Positions 10,064 to 19,906 of a stretch of DNA of 28,734 nt are shown piece after piece. A model generated the notes under the pieces. It saw nothing but the letters and a program-made list of their open reading frames with translations. It ran no database searches and was not told where the DNA came from. Position 1 is the stretch's first letter. The number at the start of each line of letters is the position of its first letter. A program made the translations under genes and the position numbers. Origin of the DNA: Gryganskiella cystojenkinii (lineage: Eukaryota > Mortierellomycota > Mortierellomycetes > Mortierellales > Mortierellaceae); the NCBI GenBank assembly GCA_015852425.1, contig JAAAIG010000492.1, forward strand, positions 1-28,734, in the 5' to 3' direction.

Positions 10064-12369
10064 GGTTATTCAAAAAAAAAAAAAAAATAGTGGAAAAGGT
10101 GAAGAGTGGTGAGAGTGAAGGGCGAATAGAGGGGAGAGTGGAGAGGATGTGAGCTAACAGGTTTTTAGAATTGAAAGAGAAAAAAGTGTGTGGAGTGCGT
10201 CAAAAATATAAATCAAACGAAGACCCGATCCAATAATGATGCAGCTTGGGCAAGGTATCAAGGGCAGAGTCTGCTGGAAGATGTCGGATACATTCACGAA
10301 TTGATTTGTAAAAAGGGGGGAGAGGATGGTCGAAAAGATAAGAAAAAAGGTAACGAGGGAAATGCGGCGGTGATTGTTGATGTGGCACAGACTTGAAGAT
10401 CGCGCTATTTCTGTTGTCGTGTTGTTGATTTTGCGGTGCTCAGGAACGATTGAGAGGCGCTAAGGTCGAAGAGGTGAAGGAATTGTAAATGAATTTGATG
10501 ATGATGATGCTTTCGACGCGGAAACGATGGATGTTTGGGTGGTAAGAGTGGAGCGAGAAAGAGTTGAGAGATGTTGAAGTCAAACAGAAACAAGAATGCA
10601 AATTGCAGAAGAAAAAAAAAAAAAAAAGAGCGAGGGCGAAGATAGATATTTAAAAAAAATCCCTCGGTTATTGTCCACGCGGCTAATCTTCGATTCTATT
10701 GTTGTTCAGGGATCTCTTTTTTCCATCTCATCACAAAAAAATGCCGTTTCTTCCTGTCTCTACTACGTAATCTGAGCAGCAATCTCAAATGCACCTCGTG
10801 GGAGATCAGGACCCTCTCTCGTTTGGACCTCTCTCGCTGACGAGATTGAAAAAATACCTCGCTCTCGACCACCTCGAAATGTTCCTGCATGTGGCACTGC
10901 ATGTGGGGACCCTGTCTGCAAGAAACAAAAAAATAAAGAAAATAAATGGAGGGGACTGATCAGAGTGACCTTCCCCTTACCCAAAAAACCTGTCAAAACT
11001 TTCAAAAGAAAACGATTCGCTGTCTCGGATACCGCTTCAATTTTTGTTTCAACCACGGAACAAACATCGTAGCTTTCAAACAAAAATGACGAAGTGTTTT
11101 CAAGGAACCAAAAAAAAAATCTGTCCTCGCCCTCTTATAGGCTAGGAACCCCTGGAAGTTTCGTCAACTATTTTGGCCCTTCTCTCCTCGGCCGACCGGT
11201 ATTTCTGTGATTCCTATCCACTCATTTATCACTCACCGGCCACGCACCCTCACTTTTATCCCCACACGATAATAAAAGCTACTGTATGTAGTTGAATCAG
11301 GATACACAAACAGCATTTTCTTCTTTTTCAAAAGGGCAAAAATTGCAAATACTGCAGGAATCCAGCGTTGTCTTACACAAAGGAAGGAGTATGAAGACTG
11401 AAAGAAGACTTTAGTGTTTTGTTTAGCATTAACATTAATAGAGTTAGCATGAGGCAGGCTCCGTCATTTTCGTCATAGCTTCTAGGCGAGGGTTCCCCGG
11501 GTTTAAATCGCTTACGCTTAGACAAGGGTAATATCCCCGCATTCAGTAATCAGATCCCAAAAAAAAAAAAAAGAATGTGGACAGAGGGAGAACGAATTAG
11601 GAAAATTATGATGAGATTTTCTTGTCTTGAAAAAAATAGATCATCAATTATCCGAATTTTCTTATCTGGGAAGGGTCTGTCGTCCGGAATACTGAGGACG
11701 GTCAAGGCTACTCTTATGATATGCTCATACCTGCTCGTTCTTTGGAGACGAGAGGAGATATAGCCATCTTTTAAAGAGTCGTCTACCTTGATGGGAAGAT
11801 TGAGAGAAGGAGGAGGAGGGGGATGTCCAACACGAGGCAGAGCAGGGCTCACACATGAAAAATTATCTACGCCCTCATTTTGCTCGAGGTCCGCTTTTCC
11901 CACAAGGAGTGTCTGAGTTGGACCAGCTGGACAAAAAATCACTCATCAGGAATGGAGCGTTCAACTTTCAGCTCTATGTCTATCGCGGTTACACCACTGC
12001 CCGCAACAACTTTCGTTCCTTTTCCCTATCTTTTCTTATAACAGAAGAAACTATGGGGCTAGAGGGTTACACACAGAAAAGAGAAATGATGGCACCAAGG
12101 AGAAAATCACGGGCATGGGTATCAGAAAGAACCTTTGTTTCTATGTTGAGTGGAGTGGAGTGTAGCGTGTTGCTGTGTTTTTCGTGCTTGTGATTTGAAT
12201 GCGAAGGAAAAGGGCACCCGTAGACTCGTAAAAATAAGGAGACCCCTTATGAGGCAAAGCGATCGATCATGTGAAGAACACGACTACAGTTCAGATAAGA
12301 TGTCAACCCCATCCATAGCACGCATGACATCCTCTTCAAGAAGCCCCTCTTTCATCGGCTTCGGTACTT
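10064..12369. other. 2.3-kb region without a confident protein gene
   Basis: It lies upstream of the kinase and downstream of AAGAB, both on the minus strand. Contents: A16 (10072-10087) and A17 (about 10611-10627) runs; minus-strand pyrimidine-rich sequence at 10400-10600 that suits a kinase 5' UTR; a strong minus-strand intron (10916-10980); and a minus-strand TATAAG at 11134-11139. From 11140 to 12300 only short frames with unconvincing composition occur on either strand. Confidence 0.5.
10916..10980 (-). other. Predicted orphan intron (65 nt) of an unidentified transcript
   Basis: On the minus strand GTAAGGGGAAGG opens and TTTGTTTCTTGCAG closes a 65-nt segment with a CTGATCAG branch-like element. 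TATAAG at 11134-11139 lies about 155 nt upstream of the donor. The first ATG between them opens a 21-codon frame (11067-11002); after the acceptor a Met/His/Glu-rich frame runs on, but no continuous ATG-started frame crosses the junction. It may be a 5' UTR intron of the kinase, about 850 nt upstream of its ATG, or part of a separate small or noncoding transcript. Confidence 0.35.
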
Positions 12370-15117
12370 TCATTCGCCCATTTGCATGCCAAAGGCTAAG
12401 GCGACTCTTGCTGCAATGTCGCGTCTTTCACTTTCCGTCATGGTCCTGCCTTGCTCTTTTGGAAAGAAAATGAGTAACAAAAAAAAAAAGACGTCAAAGG
12501 AAAAAAGAAGTTGAGAACAAAATCAGTGTGCGTGCTAACTCAACCCTATTTTCTCCCTCTTCCCATTGTGTCTTTACCCGAAGGCACTTGGGGGCAATCA
12601 TAAAAAATAGGGGAGCAAAAGACTGCGCTTGCAAAGGTGATTCAATTTTTTTTAGGTGCCTAGTGACTGCACTCCTAATGATATGGCCCACAGTTATCTT
12701 ACCTCGAAGTCCCTGCAAAGCAGCAATCGTATGCGCCATACCCTCATCCTGATCAATATTACCAAAGAGGGTTTGGTGCATGGTCCTGATAGATTCTTGC
12801 TTCGGGGTCGACATACCGTCGGCTATCCATATTTGAACAAAACGATAAACTAGTTATTAAACGCACTGGCTGGTTTCAGGCCATCACCTCCTTGGGGTCG
12901 AACACTAATGAACAGGCTGAACACGACAACTGAGTCAGCCAGTCTAGCATAGAAAAAGAGTCTCTGAGACTTACCACCAAAGTTAAAGTCGATATCCTCG
13001 AGTTCATCCCCGCCAGGGCCATGGTTGACGACAAAATCACCAAACTCAAAGTCCTGGGCATGATTTAGATGGAAAGAGATTTCCGCCCCATCCGACAACT
13101 CGCCCGAAGAATCCCTTCCTGTATCCGTTGATGAAAGGGTATCGTCCGCATTTGATAGGTTCAAGTACTGCTTGAACTGCTTATCCAGGATGCGAGTCGA
13201 CAGAGGAGCACCAGAACTTCGTGACACGTTCGGACTAGTCGAGGACTCTTGGCTCGACCAAATATCATCCTCCAAGTCGTCGTCCTGCAAGGCCTGCTCC
13301 AGTTCTTGATCATTACCAAATTCATCGTCAAAGCCCGAAGGCACCTGTGACTCCTTCATCAGGTTCATGGCCTGCTTCGGCAATATTCTTGGAGACGTTC
13401 CTGGGAGCAAGTTGGCTTGGGGTTGTAGTTTCAGATCGTTGAGTTGTAAAAGGGCGTTGTAAAATACTCGATCCTCGTCCTCATCCTCTTCATCTTCATC
13501 GTCATCCTCGTTATCGTGGTAGAGACTCTGATCGTCGACAAGGGACAAGTTTTCTAGACCTTGAGTGGATCGAGAAATGCGATCTCTCCAAGACGGATCA
13601 AAGCTCATATCCATATCGTCGTCCTGAAACGACATCATCATGGTCCTGTCATGCTGGTCGCGTTTCTTGCTACTCTTGCGTTTCAGTCCGTCCCACATAT
13701 GCGCCGCCAGTGCCTCCATAATTCTGTCCAGTCCAACATGCTCATCTAAAAAATAGAGAGAGAGGCAAAAATAGGAGTAAAAACAAGGTTAATACGGTGC
13801 GATTTTGGGGCAAGGGAAGAGAGCAGCCACCAGACGGCGAAACACAAAAACAAAACAACTGGGGAGATCAAACAACTTGAGAGCAAATAAAAAGAGGAGC
13901 AAAATGATGAAAATGGTGGCAACAAGCGCCCAACATAGAGGCTGCTTGGAGGTGCAAGAAAACATAGAAGAAGAGACTGTTTACCTTGGGCGACCTCATC
14001 GCGCTGCTCGTGCAGGTCAATGTACTCGAATCCGTTGCCACGGCACCAGTCATCGTAGTCCTCGATATACTCATTGCTTGATGATGGCGCGTTTTTAAGT
14101 TCATAAGACTCCTCCATGGGAGCGTCGGTTGCGACACAAAGAGTAATGGAAGGTTCATGCCTTTCCACAAAAGCGAGCCAGGGCTTGATGTCGTGGAAAG
14201 TTGAAGGCTACTCTCAAAAGAAAATTAGTTGTTTTTTTGGAGGGAAAAAACAGGGGCATGCGTTCATGGTCAGTACAAATAAAAAAAATTGGCGCGCAAA
14301 AAGCGACTTCAAATAAACAAAAATAAAAAACACAATAAAGCACTGCCTGCAGAAACACAGGTCGCTGCTAAAGCTAAAAGAGGGATGCTTTGTTGCTTTG
14401 ATTCTTTTCATCCGCTTTGAAACTGTGGAAAGCTCACCTCATTCTTGGAGAAACAAAAGACGACAGCCTCAACAACGGTACCCATCTCGTCCAATCCACC
14501 AGATTCGATCATCCTCTCCAACTCTGCGGTCCCTTGAGCGTCAGTCTCATCGATCCAAAAGTCCACTTGGACCGAGTAGTACTTTGTATCGATCGTCCAA
14601 GGGATTGTCACGCCCGAGTGATCTTGCTTGTTGGGTCTCATGGGCGTGTCAGGGGGATCGTTCGTCGAGAGTTGAGAGAGTTGCGAGGTTGGGACTTCGT
14701 AGTCATCCTGGGTATAATTGATTCCATCCTTGTCGGACAGCCTTTGAGAGCTGTTTGGTGGCGTCGCGGTCAAATAGCCAAGTCCGTCCTGTGTTGAATT
14801 GAGCACCGTGTCCTCCAAAGTTGGCACGGGAATCGCAGGCAGAATCAGAGGTGAGGACGGTCTGGACTTTGAGGCAGATGTTGTAGGCACGAATCTTGAG
14901 CCGAGGATGGCTAAAATTGTCAATCGGGGGATGGGATGTCATTCAATTTTAGAATTTCGTGGTTTTGCGGGGTCGCAAATCAAAAGTACAAAAAGGGATG
15001 AACAAAAGGTCAAACGCGATGTCCCAAGGCTGATTGCATACACTGAACAAGAGAGAGCTTTCCGGCACCTCTCCTGCCGACGACTAGAATCTTGTTGCGG
15101 GGTGGTGTATCGAGCAT
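12370..15117 (-). CDS. AAGAB: Alpha/gamma-adaptin-binding protein p34 (AAGAB/Irc6 family)
   Basis: Six exons: complement(join(12370..12449,12703..12822,12975..13745,13985..14207,14438..14910,15042..15117)), 580 residues, all junctions in phase. AAGAB is a cytosolic chaperone for assembly of clathrin adaptors AP-1 and AP-2. Visible features: N-terminal P-loop-like GRRGAGKL (14-21), joined by splicing to LVQSILGSRF, matching LVQHILG of the human protein; VTIPWTIDTKYYSVQVDFW; DEMGTVVEAVVFCFSKNE; WLAFVERHEPSITLCVATD; DDWCRGNGFEYIDL; and the C-terminal helix ESERRDIAARVALAFGMQMG, matching the human C-terminal segment. An acidic disordered linker fills exon 4, making it longer than human p34 (about 315). 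The exon 5 acceptor (GGATAG) was chosen over an upstream CTAG because a TAATAAC branch-like site abuts the latter. The last exon uses an AAG acceptor. Confidence 0.88.
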
Positions 15118-15689
15118 GGCGGTGACGTGGTGGGTAAATGAGATTTGGAAAAGAAGATTAGAAGAAACGAGAGGTAACGTTTTAGGGGGATATCGAAGTT
15201 CAAAAGGAAGGGGACGAAGGGAAAGGAGGGAGGAAGAGAAACGGGGGGTCAAAAATGATTTCATTTCTGCGCAAAGAAAAGCGAGGATCCGCGGCCCTTT
15301 TGATTGGACACTGCCGGGCAAACGAGACTCGACCCTTTTCTCTCGCTTTGGTGGCAAAGTCAACAGTTTTTTTTTTTTGTAAAAGAGGATCGATTAAAGA
15401 CATCCGCCGTTCAAGGACCACTTCACTACAATTAAAACTCGTATAGTTTTGAGCATGTTTGCAGCGATCTAAGCGTGATGACAACATGGAACTCCTCCCC
15501 TACCCCTGATCCAACGCTGCACCAGGACGTCTTCAATGACTTTGATTCGATCGGTAACACAATCCAACAACAGCTTCAAGTCCCGATGGTCCATGCTCAC
15601 AGCATGCAAGCCCCACTTCCCCCTTCCATCCACCTTACGCAGTTCCTTCATTCATTCGAAAAATACCATTGTTAAAAAAATTCTTTGCT
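15118..15689. other. Intergenic region, F-box 3' end to AAGAB start
   Basis: 572 nt between two minus-strand genes, so it should hold the AAGAB promoter and the F-box terminator. A T11 run lies near 15368-15378. The only coding-like stretch is a 66-codon plus-strand frame at 15475. Confidence 0.5.
15475..15675 (+). CDS. Small ORF, hypothetical, doubtful
   Basis: A 66-codon frame with C-ending codon preference like the neighbouring genes (GAC GTC TTC AAT GAC). Its product begins MMTTWNSSPTPDPTLHQDVF and ends SFEKYHC. It has no signal peptide, membrane segment or recognised motif. The opposite strand is also open for 60 codons here. It could be a relic, an exon of an unseen gene, or chance. 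Confidence 0.15.
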   Translation: MMTTWNSSPTPDPTLHQDVFNDFDSIGNTIQQQLQVPMVHAHSMQAPLPPSIHLTQFLHSFEKYHC

Positions 15690-17585
15690 CTATCTGTATT
15701 CATATCGAAAATTAATGCCGCGGCCCTTCAAAAGTTTCGCGGCCTCATCATCGAGATGGATCTGGGACAAGGTTTCCAACTGCGGCCAATGCCGCAACGC
15801 CCACTCGGCCTCCTCTCGTCCCCATCTCCAACTTGCGGCATTCGTCCCGACAAACGTTTTTAACCGTTGAAGGTCTCTGAGGCCGTCCAACGATGATGAT
15901 ACTGGGTTCGAGTGATTCTGACTGCGTAGAGTCCCAGGAGTTGCTGAAGACTCCTTGAGCAACTCCACCTGAAACCCATCTTGATAGATCGCAGTGCTAT
16001 CGCGAACACCCTTATGGTCATAAAGATTATCCCTAAGGAAATGAGGCGAGAGATCCAGGATCTCGAGTCTTGACAGTCTTGAGAGTCGATTCAGAAACAA
16101 GGTCTGACCCTGAACCGGACCGGATCTTGACAGCGAGGATAGTGCTGGTGATATTCGTCGTAACCATCCTTGAAGACGACCGTTCGGACCTTTCTTCTTT
16201 GTATTGATCGTCTCTTGTTGCTGTTGCTGCGACTGCTGCAGAAGCGGCGGCTTGATTCCGCCACCGACAAAGGTCAGGCAGAGTTTCCGTAATCTTTCTG
16301 AACAGAGCCAAGGTCGAGGATCGTCTCGGAGATTCACGTCATTGATGTAGTTGCCCTCAAACTCTTCAAGACCCGGAATCGTGCATAAAAGTTCGTGTGT
16401 CAAGGCACCAGTCAGTCGGGCACATCGACGAACGTTCAGGACCTTCAGAGTCCTGGCCATAGAAAAAGACGACGGCGGCAAGAGGACTGACCATGACGGC
16501 ACAGGAGCAAATACGTCTTTTAAAACCGCCAATGATCCTTGATCGAAATTCGACCCAGAAAGATCCAGTGCCTCGAGCTGGTTCAACGACTGGAGCACGA
16601 CTTGAAAATCTTGATTCTTGAAATGATTATCTGGTAAAGCCAGGGATAAAAGTTCCGAGGTCACGGAGCGATTTGCACGGTGATGAAGAGCCGTCTTGGC
16701 CATCAGTTTCATCGGAGGTTCACACGCGTCCCTCATGTCATCCTTGCGGGTCTTCCATCGTAACCGTTTCAGTCCGGGACTCTGAAGGATCAACCAACGC
16801 TGGATTTGAATCGTGAACCACTCCGAGTTCCTGGCCTCAATTTCCAGTTCCTTGATCGTCGTCGTCTTGGTCTCTTGCGGTTGTATGTTTTTGTTCCACG
16901 ACGAGGCCAGGAGCTGCCAGCCATCAACATCATCATCATTAACAGCATTAGGCCGGATCAAGAAATCTGAAAACCATTCACCGCCCAGGTGAAGGTGAGT
17001 CAATCGGGACCACAGAGACTCGTATTGAACCTTCCACGCCTCTGGGTTCTCGAGCAACAGCCTTGAGATCTGGAGGAACTCCAAGTTGGGACAAAGTGAC
17101 AGTGCGTCCAAGAAAAGTGGCGTCGTTGTTCTGTGGATCCTAACATCCCTTAGCGTCTCCTTATGTCGGCCAATCAGGTCCACGATCGCGTCGTCTTCAT
17201 CGGTCTCCTCAAACGACGACGGACTCACGCCTTGACGGATCTCAAGGGTCGACAATTTGGGACAATAGATGAAATAGTCACCCGCAGAGTAGTTGCAATG
17301 GGAGAACCGTGAGTAGTCCGCATCCCTGATGATGAGCTCCTGGATAAAGTGCGCGTGTGTCCTAAAGGTGGTGTAAGCGATGGGCTGGCTGTAGTCGATA
17401 TAAACAGACGTCCATGCTAACGGGAGCAGCGTTTGATACCAGTCCCGACAGACAAGCAGACTTTTCTTGAGGGAGCTGTTGTTGAGAAAGAAGCCGACTC
17501 GCTCAACGATTTCCGGTAAGGTCAAGGGATCTTGTCGGGGATGTGAATGCATCCCATTCGGATGCCAATGCCGGCGAGACTTCAT
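15690..17585 (-). CDS. F-box protein with leucine-rich region (631 aa)
   Basis: One uninterrupted exon. The F-box lies at about residues 21-66: LTLPEIVERVGFFLNN, then LLVCRDWYQTLLPLAWTSVY, the pattern typical of Mortierella-type F-box proteins. The rest alternates leucine-rich segments (LSTLEIRQG, LEFLQISRLLLE, LTHLHLGGEW, LEALDLSGSNF, LKVLNVRRCARL, LEILDLSPHFL, LETLSQIHLDD) with linkers, forming an irregular LRR solenoid. It probably acts as an SCF ubiquitin-ligase adaptor; the target is unknown. It is clearly diverged from the 985-aa F-box protein at 4431. ATG at 17585 was used; an alternative in-frame ATG (MHSHPRQD) lies 11 codons later and would keep the domain. Confidence 0.9.
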   Translation of the reverse strand: MKSRRHWHPNGMHSHPRQDPLTLPEIVERVGFFLNNSSLKKSLLVCRDWYQTLLPLAWTSVYIDYSQPIAYTTFRTHAHFIQELIIRDADYSRFSHCNYSAGDYFIYCPKLSTLEIRQGVSPSSFEETDEDDAIVDLIGRHKETLRDVRIHRTTTPLFLDALSLCPNLEFLQISRLLLENPEAWKVQYESLWSRLTHLHLGGEWFSDFLIRPNAVNDDDVDGWQLLASSWNKNIQPQETKTTTIKELEIEARNSEWFTIQIQRWLILQSPGLKRLRWKTRKDDMRDACEPPMKLMAKTALHHRANRSVTSELLSLALPDNHFKNQDFQVVLQSLNQLEALDLSGSNFDQGSLAVLKDVFAPVPSWSVLLPPSSFSMARTLKVLNVRRCARLTGALTHELLCTIPGLEEFEGNYINDVNLRDDPRPWLCSERLRKLCLTFVGGGIKPPLLQQSQQQQQETINTKKKGPNGRLQGWLRRISPALSSLSRSGPVQGQTLFLNRLSRLSRLEILDLSPHFLRDNLYDHKGVRDSTAIYQDGFQVELLKESSATPGTLRSQNHSNPVSSSLDGLRDLQRLKTFVGTNAASWRWGREEAEWALRHWPQLETLSQIHLDDEAAKLLKGRGINFRYEYR

Positions 17586-18075
17586 TCTGTTGACTGGGGT
17601 GTAGATTCCTTGCTACACGGCGTGTTCGAGGTAATGGGAATGAATGAAGATGAGTTGCAAAAGAATGATCCTTTCCACTTGGAAGGTTGCCAAGAAAACT
17701 GTTGGATGCTCTCAAGTGGATTGGTATCCCGCCCGCTTGCCCTGTCTTTTCTCAGCCCTCGGTATTCCCTCTCTTATCAAATGTTCGCGTTTTGTCGAAA
17801 GAAGAGCCATACCATGGGTTGTGCATTTTAATGATGTTGCTTGGNNNNNNNNNNGGGGGGGGGGATATTTTTCTCCTTTGCTCAAAAAAGACAAAATAAG
17901 GAAAGACAGGAAAATTCTTCTAGATGCAATGGTGGTGGGTATTGCTTGTATGCTTATGCGGTGGCATCCACGATGTATCTAAATGTGAACGAATAAAAAA
18001 AAAAAAAGCAATGGTAATCATAAGTAAACTGCACAGCTAGATTGGCGTAAGAAACGGCAATGAACAACAGGCAAC
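17586..18075. other. Intergenic region with assembly gap
   Basis: It runs from the GCLM stop to the F-box start. It holds ten Ns (17845-17854) followed at once by ten Gs (17855-17864). Ten Ns usually marks a gap of unknown size, so real distance and content here are uncertain. No gene is supported on either side of the gap. Confidence 0.8.
17845..17854. other. Assembly gap (10 N)
   Basis: Ten undetermined bases directly followed by G10. Frames crossing it are artefacts. Confidence 0.99.
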
Positions 18076-19906
18076 TTACCCCTTCTTAGTAATAAGACCC
18101 CGGCTCGTGATAAAAGCAGAGTACTTGAGAACAAAATTGGGGGTCAAAGTTGAAGCAGCAACAGGCAGATGAGACTGAAGCAAGGAGCTTAGAGTGTTCT
18201 TGGGCAAGATATCTAATCAAGATGAGAGAGGCAAGAGCATAAACGACAACAGCATAAGTACCATCGATCAAGACTCGACTGGACCATAAGCCAAGCCTCT
18301 TTTGTCTCGCATGATATGAAAAGAAAAATCTTACCAGTAGCATCGCCATGGGTCAACAATTCAATTCCTTGTTCCTTGGCATAATTGATCAAGTCCTTGG
18401 GCAAGACACAACAATCCTGCAAGTTGACTTGATTTACCTCGGGAGCAACTGCTCCGACAGCAACGGCAGCGTCCTTCAAAACTTCCAGCTGTTGTTTCGA
18501 AAACTCGGCCACGCCAACACGTCCAATCCTTCCAGCCTGACGCAGCTCGGACAGTTTTTGCCAGACGGGCAAAACTGAGACCTGGACCTCATTCTTGAAC
18601 GCCTCAACCTCGGCTTCATCCAATCCATTCTCATCAAAGGTCTGATGAGGCAGCGACAGGATGAAGTGATCCAACTTGATCTCGGGGACACCCAAAGAAG
18701 CCTCCAAATCCGTGATCGCAACGTTCAAGTGTTCGACATCCAAGGGGTTTCCTGATGCTGGCGTGGACAAGTAAAACATCTTGACTATAAGAGTAAAAAA
18801 AGGCAGAATGGTGGTTAGTCAAGGTGTTGCAAACAAAGAGAGGCCAACAACAAACGCCATACTTCTCTGAGAGAACATGAGCGAAGGAGGTGAATACGAC
18901 AACGATGACAACTTACCTGTGATCTCGTACTGGGACCGATCTCCATCCAAAGGTCCAAGAGAGGTCTCATCTGTGATAGTAATAGCGCTGCCCTTAACAC
19001 GGGCAGTGTTGATCGAGTAAAGAAGAGTATCCTGAACTGCCGAGACAAGCTAATAAATGAGTTTTGAAAAACGGCGCATAGAAAAGTAGCAAACTGGTTA
19101 GTCATACGGTTGCTGGGTATTAACGATCGTTGTGTTTTTTTGGTTGATCCAAACAATGGATGAGAGCGGCGAGAACTGTGCAGTTGGAAAACTTAATAAA
19201 GCAACTGTTTGGTGACATTGACGGCGGATGGTGATACATTCCTGCGCAGAAGCTTTTCTCTCTTAAAGCTGATCATCGGCTTTTTTGTCTTGTGCAAACA
19301 AGTCTCTGCATGTCGAGTCCATAGGTCCTGTGACGGTGGGGTCGAGGGGAGGGGATCTAGCTCAAAGTTTGCTGTGTCCACGCAATCCCAAAACGAAAAT
19401 AAAGTGCCGACAATCGATCGAGATCAAAATACTGTTCTCTTTTCCTTGTCGCTCTTGCAGTGCCGTATCCGATCCTACGATGTACGCTCCTTCAGTTGTT
19501 GGCAGATGTCGTATGTGTAATGCTGTATCTGTCTGGGTCTGATATGCACTGTCCTCCGCGTTGAAAAAGGCGACCACAGTCGATTTCCGCGTGAAAACAG
19601 AAAAAAAAAAAAACACCCCCCGATTTCCGGGGTGTGCAACGATCGGACAAGTGGGTCGTCTTTTACCTCTTGATTCGACTTTTTGAGACTAGTGTTCAAT
19701 TGACCGGTGGTTCCCGTACGCATTGTGTTTCCAGTATAAAGAGTCAAGTGGGTGAAGGCATCGTTGGCAAAAGGAGCAGTGCCAACAACTGGGGTTCCGG
19801 CTACTGGTGATGATGATCTGTTTGAATATCCGTTGCCGTTTGTGTGGTGCCCGTTCGTGGCGTGGCCGTTGAGACCTGTATGGGCTTCTGAGGAGAGAGC
19901 TGTCAT
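18076..19906 (-). CDS. GCLM: Glutamate-cysteine ligase regulatory subunit
   Basis: Four exons: complement(join(18076..18212,18335..18784,18917..19049,19667..19906)), 319 residues. GCLM is the non-catalytic modifier of glutamate-cysteine ligase, the rate-limiting enzyme of glutathione synthesis; it has an aldo-keto reductase fold. Matches to the human protein: LTLYTGNTMRTG (human LHLQTGNLLNWG) in exon 1; VNQVNLQDCCVLPKDL and IELLTHGDATDIL (human SNQVNLASCCVMPPDL, IQLLTHNDPKELL) in exons 3-4; and the C-terminal LKYSAFITSRGLITKKG (human LRYSVIVKSRGIIKSKG). The first 50 residues are a Gly/Asn/Ser-rich extension. Intron 1 is long (617 nt) and contains a hairpin followed by a T13 run. MTALSSEAH is the chosen start; a frame extending upstream lacks family similarity. 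Confidence 0.93.
19601..19635 (-). other. Hairpin plus T13 tract inside GCLM intron 1
   Basis: On the transcribed strand ACACCCC pairs perfectly with GGGGTGT across a 9-nt loop, and 13 Ts follow immediately. The element lies about 30-65 nt downstream of the first 5' splice site. Its shape is that of an intrinsic or Pol III-type terminator, but in a Pol II intron its role is unknown. Confidence 0.5.

Noticed and set aside
11460..11540. tRNA-like T-arm (GGGTTTAAATC) near a GC-rich stem
   Set aside because: No matching acceptor stem, D-arm or anticodon arm can be placed on either strand.
11550..11942. 130-codon minus-strand frame
   Set aside because: It has no ATG-anchored start with similarity, no splice-supported extension and a biased Ile/Phe-rich end over an A-run.
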